DNA of 64,000 nucleotides from an uncultured delta proteobacterium (GTDB lineage Bacteria; Myxococcota; Myxococcia; Myxococcales; 40CM-4-68-19): the NCBI GenBank assembly GCA_903911145.1, contig CAIWCD010000013.1:124001-188000 (forward strand). Direction: 5' to 3'. The notes under the pieces were generated by a model. That model searched no databases, was not told the origin of the DNA, and worked only from the letters and a program-made list of their open reading frames with translations. Numbering within the stretch: the first letter of the stretch is position 1; each line of letters opens with the position of its first letter. Position numbers and translations under genes: made by a program. Below, in pieces: positions 8,685 to 17,056 of the stretch.

Positions 8685-9413
8685 TCAACTCTCCCAGCTC
8701 GCCCACTCGTCGCCGAGTTGCTCCTCTTTCTCGTCGGTCTTCCACCGGCCCTTCCATTCGACCACTTCCCAGCCGCGCCGAATCGCCTCCGCGCGAAACG
8801 CAGGCTTCGGATTGATCACCACCGGGTGCCCGACCTCCTCGAAGAGCGGCGTATCGGCGACGCTGTCCGAGTAGAGATAGCAGCGCGAAACGTCGATCTG
8901 GTGGCGCGCGAGAACCTCCTTCACGCGCTCTCTCTTGCCCTCGCGGAACACCAGCGGCATCACCAGTTCCTCGCTCGAGAAGCCGTCCTTGATCAGCGCG
9001 CGCGTACCCACTGTCTCGTGCGCGTGGAGGAATCTCCCGACCTCGTCGATGATCGCCTGCGGTGAGCCCGACGCGACAACGACGAGGTGTCCCTGCAGCA
9101 GATGCTTGCGCACCGTGCGCAACCCCGCCTGCGTGACCCGCTTCTTGATGTGACGCTCAAAACATTTCTCGGCCAGCTCACGAAGCCGGTCGGCGCGCAG
9201 CCCCTGCAGGCAACGACTCCCGAGCGCAACCATGTCGGCCTCGCTCAGCCGTTTGCGCGCGTAATCATAGAGCGCGCGCGGCACCTGCCCGCGGATCCCC
9301 GCCGACATCTCGCGGTTCGAATAGAGATACCAGGTGAAGATCGTGCCCGCGTTGCCGTCGAGCAGCGAGTCGTCGATGTCGAAGATGGCCGCGGTTCGCT
9401 GGAAAGCTTGCAC
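8685..9413 (-). CDS. HAD-superfamily IB hydrolase (phosphoserine phosphatase-like)
   Basis: This is a soluble phosphatase of about 242 residues. Motif I is FDIDDSLLDGN near the N-terminus (nucleophile Asp), motif II is VVASGSP, and motif III/IV is YLYSDSVADTPLFEEVGHPVVINP, the arrangement of HAD subfamily IB (SerB and the lysophosphatidic-acid-phosphatase-like group). The GTG at 9413 places motif I about nine residues from the N-terminus and has AAGG upstream. A TTG at 9452 would add 13 residues. The substrate is unknown. The gene is divergent from the START-domain gene and converges on tatD. Confidence 0.82.
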   Translation of the reverse strand: MQAFQRTAAIFDIDDSLLDGNAGTIFTWYLYSNREMSAGIRGQVPRALYDYARKRLSEADMVALGSRCLQGLRADRLRELAEKCFERHIKKRVTQAGLRTVRKHLLQGHLVVVASGSPQAIIDEVGRFLHAHETVGTRALIKDGFSSEELVMPLVFREGKRERVKEVLARHQIDVSRCYLYSDSVADTPLFEEVGHPVVINPKPAFRAEAIRRGWEVVEWKGRWKTDEKEEQLGDEWASWES

Positions 9414-9445
9414 GCCGAAGACCTTACCAAACGGCGCGCCGATTT

Positions 9446-9474
9446 TTGACAACCGTCGAACGCACCCGCAACAT
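9446..9474 (+). promoter_or_regulatory. Candidate leaderless promoter of the START-domain gene
   Basis: TTGACA (9446-9451), a 17-nt spacer and CAACAT (9469-9474). Initiation 6-7 nt after the -10 would fall on or next to the ATG at 9481, which has no properly spaced Shine-Dalgarno. Confidence 0.45.
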
Positions 9475-9480
9475 CAAGGC

Positions 9481-10194
9481 ATGCTCAACGACAAATTCCC
9501 TCGCTTCCGATCCTCGCGCGTGGCGACCTGCTCGCTCGCGCTCGCCATCCTCCTGCCCGCTCTCGCCACAGGGCGCGCTCGCGCCGATGAAGCCCGCTGG
9601 GAGCGCAAGGAGTTCACCTGCAAGGCGCCCGAGAAGGGCTGCTACATCGCGGGCTGCTGCAAGGACATCGACTTCTCGGTCTACGTTCGAGAGAAGGACG
9701 GCACGCCGGTCAAGGAGGTCAAGTCCACGGGCGACATCAACGCGCCTCCTGCGCGCGTGTTCGAAATCGTCTCCGACTACGAGCACCAGGCCGGCAACCT
9801 TCCCTACGTGAAGGATCAGAAAGTATTCAGCCGCACCGAGAACGAAGTGATCTTCTGGACCATCGCGGATTTCCCGATGGTCTCGACGCGCGATTGGGTG
9901 CTGAAGGCCAAGCTCGAGAAGAATTTCGAGGGCGGCAAGTATCGCGTCAGCTGGGAGCCGACTGAATGGAAGGACGCGCCCGCGTCTCCCGAGGGCGTGG
10001 TGCGCCTCAAGGTGAACAGCGGCAACTGGACGCTCGAACCGCTCGATGGCGGAGCCCGCACGCGCGCGACCTACTACCTCTTCACCGATCCGGGTGGCTC
10101 GATCCCCGGCTTCATTGCCAACAAGGCGAACACAGTCGCGCTGCCCGACCTCTTCACTGCGATTCGCAAGCGCTCGACCGCCGCATCGAAGTAG
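9481..10194 (+). CDS. START/SRPBCC-domain exported protein
   Basis: This 237-residue protein has an N-terminal signal peptide (basic FRSSRVATCS, hydrophobic LALAILLPALA, cleavage near RARA/DE). Four Cys then cluster around CKAPEKGCYIAGCC. The remainder matches the START/Bet v1-like lipid-binding fold: INAPPARVFEIVSDYEHQAGNLPYV, VFSRTENEVIFWTIADFPMVSTRDWV and YYLFTDPGGSIPGFIANKANTVALPDLF, the usual myxobacterial and proteobacterial periplasmic START arrangement. It probably binds a hydrophobic ligand in the periplasm; the ligand is unknown. The only AAGG lies directly against the ATG. Confidence 0.83.
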   Translation: MLNDKFPRFRSSRVATCSLALAILLPALATGRARADEARWERKEFTCKAPEKGCYIAGCCKDIDFSVYVREKDGTPVKEVKSTGDINAPPARVFEIVSDYEHQAGNLPYVKDQKVFSRTENEVIFWTIADFPMVSTRDWVLKAKLEKNFEGGKYRVSWEPTEWKDAPASPEGVVRLKVNSGNWTLEPLDGGARTRATYYLFTDPGGSIPGFIANKANTVALPDLFTAIRKRSTAASK

Positions 10195-10250
10195 CGGCAA
10201 TCCGCACCAGGCGCGGGTCGCAGTTGCTTCGCTGAATTGGCAAGGCAATC

Positions 10251-10285
10251 ATGAATCGGGGTTCAAGATCTGAATCCCGATTCAT
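10251..10285. terminator. Bidirectional hairpin between convergent genes
   Basis: A 15-bp stem (10251-10265 with 10271-10285, one G-U pair) closes a 5-nt loop (AGATC). It lies between the plus-strand START gene and the minus-strand gene whose stop codon it overlaps. No long T tract follows. Confidence 0.65.
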
Positions 10286-10626
10286 TTCCAGTCGGGCGGC
10301 GGCTGCGGCTCGGGATGCGCGCTGGACGGAACGCGCTTGGGCGGTAACCTCGCCGCGCGCGCCTGGATGTAGAAGACTCCGCAGAGACCAAGCACCATCA
10401 TCACCAGCGTCACGACCAGCAAGCGGCGCCCGTCCTTCTTCTCGTCGACCGCGCTGCCGCGGATCCAGGGCAGCTCATCGGCGCGCTGCCACTGCACCTC
10501 GGGCGGCGCGCCTACGCGGCGCACCTGATCGTCAGCCGCGATGAAGCCGCGCCGATAGAGGACGAGAAACTCCTTCTGGCTCTGAACGACGAGTTCGCCA
10601 CCCGCGTGGCGCACGGCAAGCTTCAT
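10282..10626 (-). CDS. Small single-pass membrane protein with GYF_2-like N-terminus
   Basis: This 114-residue protein has a soluble N-terminal part of about 65 residues (MKLAVRHAGGELVVQSQKEF, LYRRGFIAADDQV, VQWQRADELPWIRGS), one membrane helix (about 70-92, RRLLVVTLVMMVLGLCGVFYI) and a short Pro-rich tail. The N-terminal spacing of hydrophobic residues and the final W.R..ELPW element resemble the GYF_2/DUF4339 fold common in myxobacterial proteins; that assignment is tentative. The ATG at 10626 lacks a Shine-Dalgarno and has TAGATT (10639-10634) 7 nt upstream. Its function is unknown. Confidence 0.65.
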   Translation of the reverse strand: MKLAVRHAGGELVVQSQKEFLVLYRRGFIAADDQVRRVGAPPEVQWQRADELPWIRGSAVDEKKDGRRLLVVTLVMMVLGLCGVFYIQARAARLPPKRVPSSAHPEPQPPPDWK

Positions 10627-10885
10627 GCGCGGCAATCTACCGCGAGCCCGCCTCGAAACGGCACGACTCCTGGTGCGCAGGATTTTGCGCACTGTACGGA
10701 TTCTCAGAGGTGCAGCTGCGTGATCGGTTGCGCAGTTCGACGGGGAGATTCGGCGATCACGATCGTGCCGCCGAGCGTAGCCGACCGAGATGTGTACCTT
10801 TTTACCTTTCACATCGTCGTCGGCAGAGGGCTTGCAGAGGAGTCGCGCCGCGGGTCGCTGTGCATCATCGCAAAGGGGGCACTCA

Positions 10886-11104
10886 ATGTCGGAGAAGGCC
10901 ATGGATTCAGTTGCGCAAGTCGCCGACGTGGTTGCCTCACCGCTCCCGTTCGATCGCGCGGCCGGCGCGCGCATTCTCGCTCGCTCGTTCTACAAAGAGC
11001 TTCGGGCGAGCGGATACACGCCCAAGCAGCTGCTGACGATCTCCACCGAGCTGATTGATCTGATCACCCAGGATCTCGCCACCGAGCGCCGCGGCGCCGC
11101 CTAG
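10886..11104 (+). CDS. Small conserved-looking hypothetical protein
   Basis: This 72-residue protein has no signal or membrane segment. It is preceded by a strong GGGGG ribosome site at 10874-10878, and its codons have the G/C-ending pattern of neighbouring genes, so it is probably real. The central stretch (FDRAAGARILARSFYKELRASGYTPKQLLTISTELIDLITQDL) predicts two or three amphipathic helices. The hairpin at 11130-11162 follows directly. I recognise no family. The 258 nt upstream (10627-10885) hold no other gene or clear promoter that I can see. Confidence 0.6.
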   Translation: MSEKAMDSVAQVADVVASPLPFDRAAGARILARSFYKELRASGYTPKQLLTISTELIDLITQDLATERRGAA

Positions 11105-11129
11105 CCTCATCTCGCGCTCTCGTTCATCG

Positions 11130-11162
11130 AAGGCCGCCCCGGCTCCGTGCTGCGGCGGCCTT
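11130..11162 (+). terminator. Intrinsic terminator-like hairpin
   Basis: A 9-bp perfect stem, AAGGCCGCC (11130-11138) with GGCGGCCTT (11154-11162), has a 15-nt loop and is followed by only TTG. It separates the small protein gene from gap. Confidence 0.6.
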
Positions 11163-11254
11163 TGCCTTGACGCCCTCGAGCAGCGCGGTCTATTTCAGCC
11201 GCGCGTTTTCCCGGCAGCCCGCACGTCTGTGCGCTGCCCACTTGAGGAGGCACC

Positions 11255-12262
11255 ATGGCCCGCTTCGCCATCAACGGATTTGGCCGCATCGGCCGCAACA
11301 TCCTTCGCGCCGCGATCGAGCGCGGGGCAGACTTCGACGTCGCGCTGATCAATGACGTCGACAAGCCGAAGACTCTCGCTCATCTCTTCAAGTACGACTC
11401 CATTCACGGCGTCTTTGCGGGCACGGTCGAGCACACCGACGACGCGCTCATCATCAACGGCAAGCGCATCGCGATCACCGCCATCCGCGACCCCGCGCTG
11501 CTCCCGCACAAGCAGTACGGAATTGACGTCGCGCTCGAGTGCTCGGGCCGCTTCACCGCGCGCGCCGACGCCGAGAAGCACCTCGTCGCTGGAGCGAAGA
11601 AGGTGCTCATCTCCGCGCCAGGCAAGGGCCAGGACTTCACCCTCGCGCTCGGCATCAACCAGGAGAAGTACGATCCGGCGAAGCACCACGTGCTCTCGAA
11701 CGCGAGCTGCACGACCAACTGCCTCGCGCCCGTTTGCAAAGTCCTGCTCGCGGAGTTCGGCATCGAGCGCGGCTTCATGACGACCGTGCACAGCTACACG
11801 AGCGATCAGCGCCTGCATGATCTCCCGCACGAGGATCTGCGGCGTGCGCGCGCGGCGACGCTCTCGATGATTCCGAGCAGCACCGGCGCGGCCAAGGCGA
11901 TTCACGAGGTGATCCCCGAGCTCAAGGGCAAGCTCTCGGGAACGTCGATTCGCGTGCCGACGCCGAACGTCTCGCTGGTCGATCTCACCGTCGAGCTCTC
12001 GAAGGCCACCGACGCGGCGGCAATCAACGCGGCATTCAAGGCGGCAGCAAGCGGCGCGCTCAAGGGCGTGCTCGCCTACAACGACGAGATGACCGTCTCG
12101 ATCGACTACAACGGCAATCCGCACTCGGCGATCTTCGACTCGACGCAGACCGCGGTGGCCGAGGGCGGGAAGCTCGCCAAGGTCTTCGCCTGGTACGACA
12201 ACGAATGGGGCTTCTCGAACCGCATGATCGACGTCGGCCTCCTGGTGGCGAGCAAGCTGTGA
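11255..12262 (+). CDS. gap: Glyceraldehyde-3-phosphate dehydrogenase, type I
   Basis: This 335-residue enzyme of central glycolysis oxidises glyceraldehyde-3-phosphate with NAD+ and phosphate. The NAD-binding start is FAINGFGRIGRNILRA. The catalytic motif SNASCTTNCLAP contains Cys152. The phosphate-site segments (SYTSDQRLHDLPHEDLRRARAA and SSTGAAKA) and the C-terminal WYDNEWGFSNRM are all canonical. The ribosome site is GAGGAGG, 7 nt before the ATG. Codons are almost exclusively G/C-ending, consistent with high expression. It is the first gene of gap-pgk-tpiA and its stop overlaps a possible GTG start of pgk. Confidence 0.97.
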   Translation: MARFAINGFGRIGRNILRAAIERGADFDVALINDVDKPKTLAHLFKYDSIHGVFAGTVEHTDDALIINGKRIAITAIRDPALLPHKQYGIDVALECSGRFTARADAEKHLVAGAKKVLISAPGKGQDFTLALGINQEKYDPAKHHVLSNASCTTNCLAPVCKVLLAEFGIERGFMTTVHSYTSDQRLHDLPHEDLRRARAATLSMIPSSTGAAKAIHEVIPELKGKLSGTSIRVPTPNVSLVDLTVELSKATDAAAINAAFKAAASGALKGVLAYNDEMTVSIDYNGNPHSAIFDSTQTAVAEGGKLAKVFAWYDNEWGFSNRMIDVGLLVASKL

Positions 12263-12276
12263 GCGGCGCGCACGGC

Positions 12277-13461
12277 ATGATTCGCTCGATCCGCGAGCTC
12301 GATCTCGCGGGCAAGCGGCTCTTCATCCGCGTCGACTTCAACGTGCCGCTCGACAAGAAGACCGGCGCGGTGAAGGACGACGCGCGCATCCGTGCGGCCA
12401 TTCCGACGATCGCGCTCGCACGGGCCGCGGGCGCAAAAATCATCCTCGCCTCGCATCTCGGTCGGCCCGATGGCGCGGTCGTTCCGGCGCTCTCGCTCAA
12501 GCCCGTCGCTGCCCGGCTCGCGCAGCTGCTCGGCGCGCCGGTGCAATCGGCGGACGATTGCGTCGGCGAAGCCGTGCAGGCGCAAGTCGCGAAGCTCGCC
12601 GGCGGTGACGTGCTCCTCCTCGAGAATCTTCGCTTTCATGCCGAGGAGGAGGAGAACGGTGAGGCCTTCTCACGCGCGCTCGCGTCGCTCTGCGATGTCT
12701 ACGTGGACGACGCGTTCGGCACCGCGCACCGCGCACACGCGTCGACCGCAGGGATGGTCGCGCACGTCGCGCAGAAGGGCATGGGCCTGCTCGTCGCACA
12801 GGAACTCAAGCATCTGCGTCCGCTCCTCGAGAATCCGCCGCAGCCGTACATCGCGGTGCTCGGCGGCGCGAAGGTCTCCGACAAGATCAAGGTGATCGAT
12901 CAACTGCTCGGCAAGGTCGATGCGCTGCTCGTCGGCGGCGCGATGGCCTACACGTTTCTTGCCGCGCAGAAGATCGCCATCGGTGGCTCGCGCGTCGAAT
13001 TGGACAAGCTGGACGTGGCTCTGCGCATTCTGGAGAAAGCGAAGAGTGCAAACGTGCAGGTGCTGCTTCCGATCGATCACGTCGTCGCGGCCGATCTGAA
13101 GAGCACGTCGGGCGAGGTGCAGAGCGTCGTCGCGGAGAAGATGCTCGGGCTCGACATCGGACCGAAGACGGCTGCGCTCTTTGCCGAGCAGATCATCGGC
13201 GCGAAGACGATTTTCTGGAACGGTCCGATGGGCCTCTTCGAGACGCCCGCGTTCGCAGCCGGAACGAAGGCAGTCGCAGACGCGATGGTGCGCGCGACCG
13301 CGCTGGGCGCGCTCACTGTGGTCGGGGGCGGCGACAGCGCCGCGGCGATCGCGCAGCTCGGCCTCGCGGAAAAAGTCAGCCACGTCTCGACCGGCGGCGG
13401 CGCGGCGCTCGAACTCCTCGAAGGACGCGAACTCCCGGGCGTCACCGCGCTCGAGCAGTAG
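12277..13461 (+). CDS. pgk: Phosphoglycerate kinase
   Basis: This 394-residue two-lobed kinase transfers phosphate from 1,3-bisphosphoglycerate to ADP. The N-terminal substrate motif RLFIRVDFNVPLDKK is intact, as are the SHLGRP and HRAHAS arginine/histidine motifs, the hinge GGAKVSDKI, the WNGPMG motif and the nucleotide-binding VVGGGDSAAA. Two starts are possible: ATG 12277 (used here) or GTG 12259, which overlaps the gap stop as GTGA and adds six residues. Either way it is tightly coupled to gap. Confidence 0.96.
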   Translation: MIRSIRELDLAGKRLFIRVDFNVPLDKKTGAVKDDARIRAAIPTIALARAAGAKIILASHLGRPDGAVVPALSLKPVAARLAQLLGAPVQSADDCVGEAVQAQVAKLAGGDVLLLENLRFHAEEEENGEAFSRALASLCDVYVDDAFGTAHRAHASTAGMVAHVAQKGMGLLVAQELKHLRPLLENPPQPYIAVLGGAKVSDKIKVIDQLLGKVDALLVGGAMAYTFLAAQKIAIGGSRVELDKLDVALRILEKAKSANVQVLLPIDHVVAADLKSTSGEVQSVVAEKMLGLDIGPKTAALFAEQIIGAKTIFWNGPMGLFETPAFAAGTKAVADAMVRATALGALTVVGGGDSAAAIAQLGLAEKVSHVSTGGGAALELLEGRELPGVTALEQ

Positions 13462-13503
13462 ACGTTCCCGTCGTCGACTCACTCACTGCAACAGGAGGCA
13501 CCG

Positions 13504-14268
13504 ATGACGCGCCGGAAGTTCATCTGCGGCAACTGGAAGATGTTCAAGACGGGCGCCGAGGCCGCGCAGCTGGTGCGTGAACTGCGCACGCGCCTGTCGG
13601 AGAGCGGCGTGCAGATCGCAATCGCGCCGCCGTTCACTGCGCTCGAGAGCGCGCACGCAGCGCTCGCCGGGTCGCACCTGCAGCTCTACGCGCAGAACTG
13701 CCACTTCGAGAAGCAGGGCGCGTTCACCGGCGAGATCGCAGCGCCGATGCTCGAGGCGATCTCCTGCCACGGCGTCATCCTCGGACACAGCGAGCGGCGC
13801 ACGCTCTTCGCGGAAGACGACGCGCTGGTGAACAAGAAGCTGCGCGCGGTCCTCGACACGCGCCTCGCCGCGATCGTCTGCATCGGCGAAACGCTCTCCG
13901 AGCGCGAAGCGAATCGTACCTGGGAGGTCGTCTCCCGCCAGGTCCGCGGCGCGCTCTCCGGAATCAGCAGCGAGCAGCTCTCGCGCATCACGCTCGCCTA
14001 CGAGCCGGTCTGGGCGATCGGCACGGGACGCAACGCGACGGCGGCGCAGGCGCAGGAGGTCCACGCGCAGATTCGCGGACTCGTGCGTGAGCTCTACTCC
14101 GCGCCGGCAGCGGACGCGATGCGCATCCAGTACGGAGGCAGCGTCAAGCCCGAGAACGCGGCGGAGCTGCTCGGCCAGCCCGACGTCGACGGTGCACTCG
14201 TCGGTGGCGCGAGCCTCAAGGCCGACGATTTCGCGCGCATCATCGCCGGCGCAAAGCTGACCATATAG
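13504..14268 (+). CDS. tpiA: Triosephosphate isomerase
   Basis: This 254-residue TIM barrel interconverts dihydroxyacetone phosphate and glyceraldehyde-3-phosphate. The substrate Lys (CGNWKM), the electrophilic His (LGHSERR), the base Glu in the signature [10 protein letters not shown] and the phosphate-binding [12 protein letters not shown] are all present. The ribosome site is AGGAGG. It completes the gap-pgk-tpiA run. In many bacteria secG follows tpiA; here a gene for an unrelated membrane-anchored protein does. Confidence 0.97.
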   Translation: MTRRKFICGNWKMFKTGAEAAQLVRELRTRLSESGVQIAIAPPFTALESAHAALAGSHLQLYAQNCHFEKQGAFTGEIAAPMLEAISCHGVILGHSERRTLFAEDDALVNKKLRAVLDTRLAAIVCIGETLSEREANRTWEVVSRQVRGALSGISSEQLSRITLAYEPVWAIGTGRNATAAQAQEVHAQIRGLVRELYSAPAADAMRIQYGGSVKPENAAELLGQPDVDGALVGGASLKADDFARIIAGAKLTI

Positions 14269-14294
14269 TCACTGTTTCAGGAGCCGCACGACAC

Positions 14295-15356
14295 ATGCCC
14301 GAGAACAATGAGCAGGCGATCCGCGAAGCCCTCGCCTCGCGAGATTCTGTCAGGCTCGCCCGCGCCGCCGGCAGTGAGATCGGCGCGCTCAAGGCAGCCG
14401 AGGATGTGATCGACGCGCGCTCGAAGGCGGAGAGCAAGCCGAGCAGGATCGCCCTCGCGAGCCAGGCTCTGGTCGGGTGGCTCGCGCTCATCGGCGTCGC
14501 GCTGAACGTCGTGCAGATGTACGCGAACCACAAGCAGTACGATGAGTCGCGCGCTGCCGATCAGCAGCGTTGGCAACTCGAGTTCAAGCGCTCGCAAGAG
14601 GCCGACAAGCACGCCGCGTTTCTTCAAGTCTCGACGATGATCACCGACTCGATCGTCGATCGTCGGCTCCTCGGCTACGCGCTCATCGGCGAGTTCATGG
14701 GGGACAAGGAGTATTACGACAAGGCGCAGTTGATGCTGAGCGAGCGGCTCGGTGCCGAGGCCGGCGCAAAGGATTTCGACGAGGCCCATCGCAACGCGCT
14801 GCGCGTGATCGTTCGCACGCTCTCGCAGACGAAAGATTGCGTCGCGCTCATCCGCGGCGCGAGCAGCATCCACAAGCTGCGCAATGCGCGCGACGCGCAG
14901 CTCAACGGCGACGACGGCATCTCGACGCCGGTCGAAGATCTCTACGCCGATTTCGTGCGCTTCATCTACGGACGCGCGCTTCTCGTCTGCGCCGGCAAGG
15001 ACGATGAGATCCGGCTCGTCCGCAACGAAGTACGCTCGGCGATGATCCCGCTGATGAAGGGCGAGACGCCGAAAGAGAAGTCGATCGCAGCGAACAAGAT
15101 CATCGCCCAGTACATGCGCGATCGCTGCCTCGATGAGCCGCAAGGTGCGGCGAGCGAGTGCCCGGCGATTTTCGACTCCTTCGTGAAGCGCTGCGACTTC
15201 ATCCAGAAGGCGAAGCCGGATGAGTGGGCGGCGGAGAAGGAAGGCTGCGCGGTCGCGGCAACGGCGAGAACGTCGGTGCTCGAGCACGCCCATGCAGCAG
15301 CGGCGGCCGAGGCGCGCGAGGCCGCAATCCCAGTCGACACCACGACGCACCAGTAG
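14295..15356 (+). CDS. Hypothetical membrane-anchored protein
   Basis: This 353-residue protein follows tpiA by 26 nt with its own AGGAG site. A charged 50-residue N-terminus precedes one membrane helix (about residues 54-75, ALASQALVGWLALIGVALNVVQMYA). A predicted coiled-coil follows (QQRWQLEFKRSQEADK), then a large helical domain with five Cys (KDCVAL, LVCAG, RDRCLD, SECPAI, KRCDFI) and a C-terminal Ala-rich tail. The pattern fits a single-pass inner-membrane protein with a big soluble domain. No family was recognised. It may be cotranscribed with the glycolytic genes. Confidence 0.7.
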   Translation: MPENNEQAIREALASRDSVRLARAAGSEIGALKAAEDVIDARSKAESKPSRIALASQALVGWLALIGVALNVVQMYANHKQYDESRAADQQRWQLEFKRSQEADKHAAFLQVSTMITDSIVDRRLLGYALIGEFMGDKEYYDKAQLMLSERLGAEAGAKDFDEAHRNALRVIVRTLSQTKDCVALIRGASSIHKLRNARDAQLNGDDGISTPVEDLYADFVRFIYGRALLVCAGKDDEIRLVRNEVRSAMIPLMKGETPKEKSIAANKIIAQYMRDRCLDEPQGAASECPAIFDSFVKRCDFIQKAKPDEWAAEKEGCAVAATARTSVLEHAHAAAAAEAREAAIPVDTTTHQ

Positions 15357-15404
15357 TTCGAGTTCGCTCGCACGCGGCGCCCACCGAGCGCGTCGTGCGC
15401 GGCC

Positions 15405-16328
15405 TCAGCTCCAGTGCTTGCAGATCGAGCGGAGCGGACAGCCGACGCACTTGCTCTCGTCGCGCCTCGATGGGCAGCTGCCGCTGATGCCGAGATGCGA
15501 GAGCGAAAAATCGAAGCGCACGGGGTCGATTGGATCGAGCGCACGCAGGCGTGACGTGATCTCTTCGGCGGTACGCCAGGAGAGATCCGTTCTGCTCGTG
15601 AGTCCGACCAGCCCGGCGATGCGATGCACATGCGTGTCGAGCGGGATCACCAGCGCAGCAGCGGGAATGTCTCTCCAGAGACCGAAGTCGACGCCGTCGG
15701 GGCCGCGCACCATCCAGCGCAGAAAGAGATTGAGCCGCTTGCAGGCTGAGCCGCGCGCGGGATGCGGAAGCAGATGCTTCAGACGGCGGCTCGTCGGACC
15801 CGAATCGTTGGTGGTCAACGCATCGACGAACAGCCCGAGCGCGCCGCGGATGGTCGGCTCGCCCGCGGACTGGAACATCCTCGCGAACGCGGCCCCCAGT
15901 GTTCCGTGTTCGCGCGCGAGCCGCCCCGCGCCCGCGAGCAGCGCTGCGACCTCGGCAGGTCCGGTCATGCGATAGGAAAAACCGCGACAGAGCGCGAGCA
16001 GCTGTTTCGATGACCGATCGCGCGCGACCGCTCCAGGAGCGGCCCCCAGCGACTTCAGCAGCGCCGCGAGCCGAGGTTTGAAGAGATCGACGCGCCCATA
16101 GGCGAGGGCCGCGGAGAGCAGCGCGGCCACCTCGATGTCGAGCGGATCGCGATAGCGATGAGGCAACTCGATCGGATCTCCGGCGATGCGCGCCGCCACG
16201 TTCGTCGAGTTGATGAGGGCTTGCAGTCGCGGACCGACGACGCCAGCACGCGCGAACGGGAGAGCCGCGCCAGGAGCGGACTGGCGACTCGACGCCCTCC
16301 CCGGAGCGCGCTTGGTGATGCGACTCAA
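15405..16328 (-). CDS. TIGR02757/DUF2400 family protein
   Basis: This 307-residue protein belongs to the DUF2400 family, which is helical and has endonuclease-III-like features. The family motifs seen are RYRDPLDIEVAALLSAALAYGRVD near the N-terminus, KRLNLFLRWMVRGPDGVDFGLW in the middle, and PLDTHVHRIAGLVGLTSR. The C-terminus is FDFSLSHLGISGSCPSRRDESKCVGCPLRSIC, whose four Cys look like the Fe-S cluster loop of DNA glycosylases. The start is taken as TTG 16328, which overlaps the stop of the moaB-like gene as TTGA; the longer ATG at 16382 would overlap that gene by 58 nt. Molecular function is unknown; DNA binding is plausible. Confidence 0.85.
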   Translation of the reverse strand: MSRITKRAPGRASSRQSAPGAALPFARAGVVGPRLQALINSTNVAARIAGDPIELPHRYRDPLDIEVAALLSAALAYGRVDLFKPRLAALLKSLGAAPGAVARDRSSKQLLALCRGFSYRMTGPAEVAALLAGAGRLAREHGTLGAAFARMFQSAGEPTIRGALGLFVDALTTNDSGPTSRRLKHLLPHPARGSACKRLNLFLRWMVRGPDGVDFGLWRDIPAAALVIPLDTHVHRIAGLVGLTSRTDLSWRTAEEITSRLRALDPIDPVRFDFSLSHLGISGSCPSRRDESKCVGCPLRSICKHWS

Positions 16329-17053
16329 CGAGACAGTTCCGCGAGCAGATGCGTGAGTTCGGGAAAGATCAGCCGCTCGCACGCGAGCCGCACTGCGCTT
16401 GGACTTCCGGGCATCGCGAAGATCAAGAGCCCATCGGCGCGCACGCCCGCGATCGCGCGCGAGAGCATCGCGGCGCTGCCGATCTCTGCGTAGCTCAGCG
16501 CACGAAACAGCTCGCCGAACCCCGGCAGCGGCCGCGCGATCTGTTGCGAGATCGCCTCGAACGTCGCGTCTCTCGAGGAGAGCCCGGTCCCGCCGGTGAT
16601 CAGCACGACCTGTGCGCGCGCCTCTTTCGCCTCGTCGAGCGCATGCAGAATGAGCGCTGGCTCATCGCGCACGATCCGCGAACCTGAATGCACATGCCCA
16701 CGCTCGGCCATCGCCGCGCGCAGCCAGAGGCCACCCTCGTCTGTTGCTTCCGTGCGCGTGTCCGAGCAGGTGATCACGAAAACCTGCGCGTAGCGCGGCC
16801 CGCGTGCCCGATGCTCCTCTGCAATCCGCCCCGCGAGCGCCGCCGCCTCGTGCGTGTGCGCCGCGCCAGGCCTCAGCGGCCGCACCTGCGCGCTGTCCTG
16901 CGGCGCCTCGTGCGCGAGCCCGCTCACGAACGCGTGCAGCGGATGTGTCGCGTCGGAATGAGGCGCCGCGGGAACGCGCGCTCGCTCGCTGTGCCGCACC
17001 GGCGCGTGCGGATGTGGATGCTCATGCGGATGGTCGTGATCGTCGTGCCCCAT
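16325..17053 (-). CDS. MoaB/Mog-type molybdopterin biosynthesis protein with His-rich N-terminus
   Basis: This 242-residue protein has a C-terminal domain (about 85-242) with the MoCF/MogA fold: VFVITCSDTRTEATDEGG, the HSGSRIVRDEP loop, VVLITGGTGLSSRD and a downstream AMPGSPSAVRLA. This is the family that adenylylates molybdopterin before molybdenum insertion (Mog/MoaB). The first 70 residues are an unusual extension with 14 histidines, most in the first 20 (MGHDDHDHPHEHPHPHAP), resembling a metal-binding tail. It starts 3 nt after the Rieske stop and overlaps the DUF2400 start, so the three genes form one transcript. Confidence 0.87.
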   Translation of the reverse strand: MGHDDHDHPHEHPHPHAPVRHSERARVPAAPHSDATHPLHAFVSGLAHEAPQDSAQVRPLRPGAAHTHEAAALAGRIAEEHRARGPRYAQVFVITCSDTRTEATDEGGLWLRAAMAERGHVHSGSRIVRDEPALILHALDEAKEARAQVVLITGGTGLSSRDATFEAISQQIARPLPGFGELFRALSYAEIGSAAMLSRAIAGVRADGLLIFAMPGSPSAVRLACERLIFPELTHLLAELSR

Positions 17054-17056
17054 CGT

